Program-made: the position numbers and the translations under genes | Part shown: piece after piece, positions 61,724 through 64,000 of the stretch | Position numbering within the stretch: position 1 is the first letter of the stretch | Layout: the number at the start of each line of letters is the position of its first letter | DNA from: Lasiodiplodia sp. COLG20 | Lineage: Eukaryota; Ascomycota; Dothideomycetes; Botryosphaeriales; Botryosphaeriaceae | Length of the DNA: 64,000 nt | Reading direction: 5' to 3' | Assembly (NCBI GenBank): GCA_009801085.1 | Contig: VNWV01000002.1 | Coordinates: 558,001 to 622,000, forward strand | Notes under the pieces: generated by a model | Told to the model about the DNA's origin: nothing | The model's database searches: none | What the model saw: only the letters and a program-made list of their open reading frames with translations

Positions 61724-63560
61724 ATGCAGGCTCCCGTGGTGGTTATGAGTACGTTTGCTCCCCAAATCCCCCCTGACTCTAGCTAATCCCCCGCTTCCCC
61801 AGATACCCAGACCGGGGGAGAGAGGCAGTTTGGCCGCAAGGCACAGCTCTCCAACATCACGGCCGCAAAGACGTGAGTACGCGCCAGTCCATGCACCGAT
61901 GCACTCCGCTTACCTCCACTCAGTGTTGCCGACATCATTCGGTCATGTCTGGGCCCCAAGGCCATGCTCAAGATGCTGCTCGACCCCATGGGCGGTATTG
62001 TCCTGACCAACGACGGCCACGCCATCCTGAGAGAGATTGAGGTCGCTCACCCTGCCGCAAAGAGCATGATCGAGCTCAGCAGAACACAAGACGAGGAGGT
62101 CGGCGACGGTACCACCAGCGTCATCATTCTTGGTTCGTCCCACGCCAGCTAAGCCGCGGAGCTGTGATTGACATGTAGTGCAGCGGGCGAGATGCTGGCC
62201 CAATCCCTGCCCCAGCTCGAGCGCAACATCCACCCTGTCACCATAATATCCGCTTTCAAGCGCGCCCTTACGGATGCCATCTCCATCATCGAAGAAATCT
62301 CGATACCCGTTGACATCAACGATGACAAGGCTATGTACTCCCTGATCTCCTCCTCGATCGGCACCAAGTTCGTCTCGCGGTGGTCCGAGTTGATGTGCAA
62401 CCTTGCCCTGAAGGCGGTGCGGACGGTTTCTCTCGAGGTCGGAGGCGGCAAGAGGGAGGTTGATATCAAGCGGTACGCCAGAGTGGAGAAAATACCCGGT
62501 GGAGAAATCGAGGATTGCAAGGTTCTTGACGGTGTCATGCTCAACAAGGATATCACCCACCCCAAGATGAGGAGGCGCATTGAGAAGCCCAGGGTCATTC
62601 TGCTCGACTGCTCTCTCGAGTACAAGAAGGGCGAGTCCCAAACCAACATCGAAATCAGCAAGGAGGAGGACTGGAACAGGATACTGCAGATCGAGGAGGA
62701 GCAGGTCAAGGCCATGTGCGATGCCATCGTCGCTCTCAAGCCTGACTTGGTCATCACTGAGAAGGGTGTTTCTGGTAAGCATTGCCGAGTAATGCTTCCA
62801 GTGATTAATTCTAACTTTCCCAGACCTTGCCCAGCACTACCTTGTCAAGTCCAACATCACCGCCCTGCGCCGCGTCCGTAAGACGGACAACAACCGTATT
62901 GCTCGCGCTACTGGAGCTACCATTGTCAACTCCCCCCAGGCTCTCACCGAGGCGGACGTTGGCACCAAGTGCGGTCTCTTTGAGATCTCGAAGATTGGTG
63001 ATGAATATTTCACCTTCCTCACTCAATGCGAGGACCCCAAGGCCTGCACGGTTCTGCTTCGCGGCCCTTCGAAGGATATCCTGAACGAGATTGAGAGAAA
63101 CCTCCAGGATGCTATGGGTGTCGCACGTAACGTCATCTGGAACCCTCGTCTCTGCCCTGGTGGTGGTGCTACGGAGATGGCGATTGCTGTTGGACTTGAG
63201 AAGAAGGCCAAGTCCATTGAGGGTGTTGCTCAGTGGCCGTACCGCGCCGTTGCTGAGGCCATGGAAGTCATTCCCCGCACGCTCATTCAGAACTCTGGCT
63301 CCTCTCCGATCAGGGTGCTCACTCAGCTGCGTGCTAAGCACGCTGACGCTGCCACCGGTAGCAGTTGGGGTATTGATGGCGATGCCGGTAAGCTGGTCGA
63401 CATGAAGGAGTATGGCGTCTGGGAGCCCATGGCTGTCAAGGAGCAGAGCATCAAGACTGCCATTGAGAGCGCTTGCCTCTTGCTCCGTGTCGATGACATT
63501 GTCGCTGCCAAGGCCGCGAAGATGCCGGGTGGCCCTATTGGTGGCGGCGGCGATGAGTAA
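61724..63560 (+). CDS. CCT3: T-complex protein 1 subunit gamma (CCT3)
   Basis: Subunit of the cytosolic TRiC/CCT chaperonin that folds actin, tubulin and WD40 proteins with ATP. Five exons: 61724-61748, 61803-61872, 61924-62132, 62184-62774 and 62824-63560 (introns 49-54 bp, one donor GTTCGT), 543 aa, normal family length. Group II chaperonin motifs: VADIIRSCLGPKAMLKMLLD, MGGIVLTNDGHAILREI, the ATP-binding EEVGDGTTSVIIL, and near the C-terminus LCPGGGATEMAIAVGL and GVWEPMAVKEQSIKTAIESA. The end MPGGPIGGGGDE is the usual CCT-type Gly-rich tail. Gamma is chosen over other subunits from MQAPVVVMNTQTGGERQFGR at the N-terminus and the overall match. Confidence 0.95.
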
Positions 63561-64000
63561 ATGGAGAAGATGACGTAAGATCCAATGTACAAAAATTAGA
63601 GGCGGCTGGTCAAGAATTGGATGGAACGAGAAAACAAAAGAAACTAATGTAGCATAGAGACTCCAAGCATCCTATCAAAGTTTGCGCGTCTCTAGAGCGA
63701 AGCACTATAGCAGAGCAATACAACCAGTGGCACAAAAACCGCGCCTACCTATACCAGGCTGGTCGATTCTGCTTTAGAAATACAAACCATGTCTGCGACT
63801 GCCGAAAGTGACCCTGTGTGCGTGTGAATTCCTTCCAGATATCCTTCAAACTATGTTCATCCCCCTGTGTACTTCTACTTCCAATCATGAATTAAATTTG
63901 TGTCAGGGATCACCTGGAATGAGAAACTTGCTACATGTAAACATTGAGGTTTTGCTTCACGTTGACTTCTTCACTGTACGTATCGTTGGTTGAAGAGAGG
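63561..64000. other. Downstream flank of CCT3
   Basis: AT-rich; nothing recognised before the window ends. Confidence 0.5.

Overview
The window is nuclear DNA of a filamentous ascomycete (Pezizomycotina; a Dothideomycete is my inference). The evidence is intron-containing genes with many introns of 47-63 bp and GT...AG borders, a fused five-domain AROM shikimate gene, a fungal-type dispersed 5S rRNA gene, and fungus-specific families (Ecm33-like receptor, Tri12-type MFS pump, AsaB/CmcJ family protein, Fic1/Inn1 C2 protein). I modelled 21 protein genes, rebuilding introns by hand wherever the reading frame and family similarity required it, plus one 5S rRNA gene, one low-confidence small ORF and one degenerate repeat family.

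Layout. 1-14.6 kb: GUF1 (-) and MAD2 (+) are divergent. They are followed by a Fic1/Inn1-like C2 cytokinesis protein (-), an asparagine-rich protein with five zinc knuckles (+), cytosolic tryptophanyl-tRNA synthetase (-) and a PRELI/Ups1-like mitochondrial lipid-transfer protein (+). 14.6-22.4 kb is more accessory: a receptor-like single-pass membrane protein whose long second intron holds a palindromic repeat (-), and a Tri12-like MFS transporter (-). 22.4-27.4 kb: the pentafunctional AROM gene (+), with a perfect TGACTCA general-amino-acid-control site upstream. 27.4-35 kb is sparse: a conserved protein with a methyltransferase-like motif I (+) and an AsaB/GA4-desaturase-family gene with a TATA box (+).

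35-51.6 kb is a dense housekeeping block: mitochondrial uS15m (-) and cytosolic uS2/RPS0 (+) head to head, EAF elongation factor (-), UBE2O-type E2 (-) head to head with COG8 (+), RNA polymerase III subunit RPC9/Rpc17 (-), dynactin Arp10 (-) and NOP58 (+). 51.6-61.7 kb is gene-poor: a 5S rRNA gene, a second copy of the palindromic repeat, a cysteine-rich conserved protein (-) and an unrecognised conserved protein (-). 61.7-63.6 kb: CCT3, the gamma subunit of the cytosolic chaperonin (+).

There is no operon-like or cluster logic. The genes are independent, often sharing short divergent promoters (GUF1/MAD2, tryptophanyl-tRNA synthetase/PRELI, uS15m/RPS0, UBE2O/COG8, ARP10/NOP58). The least explained items are the 35-15-35 palindromic repeat with two full copies and at least two half-copies, the five-knuckle Asn-rich protein, and the receptor-like protein with two PPxY motifs.
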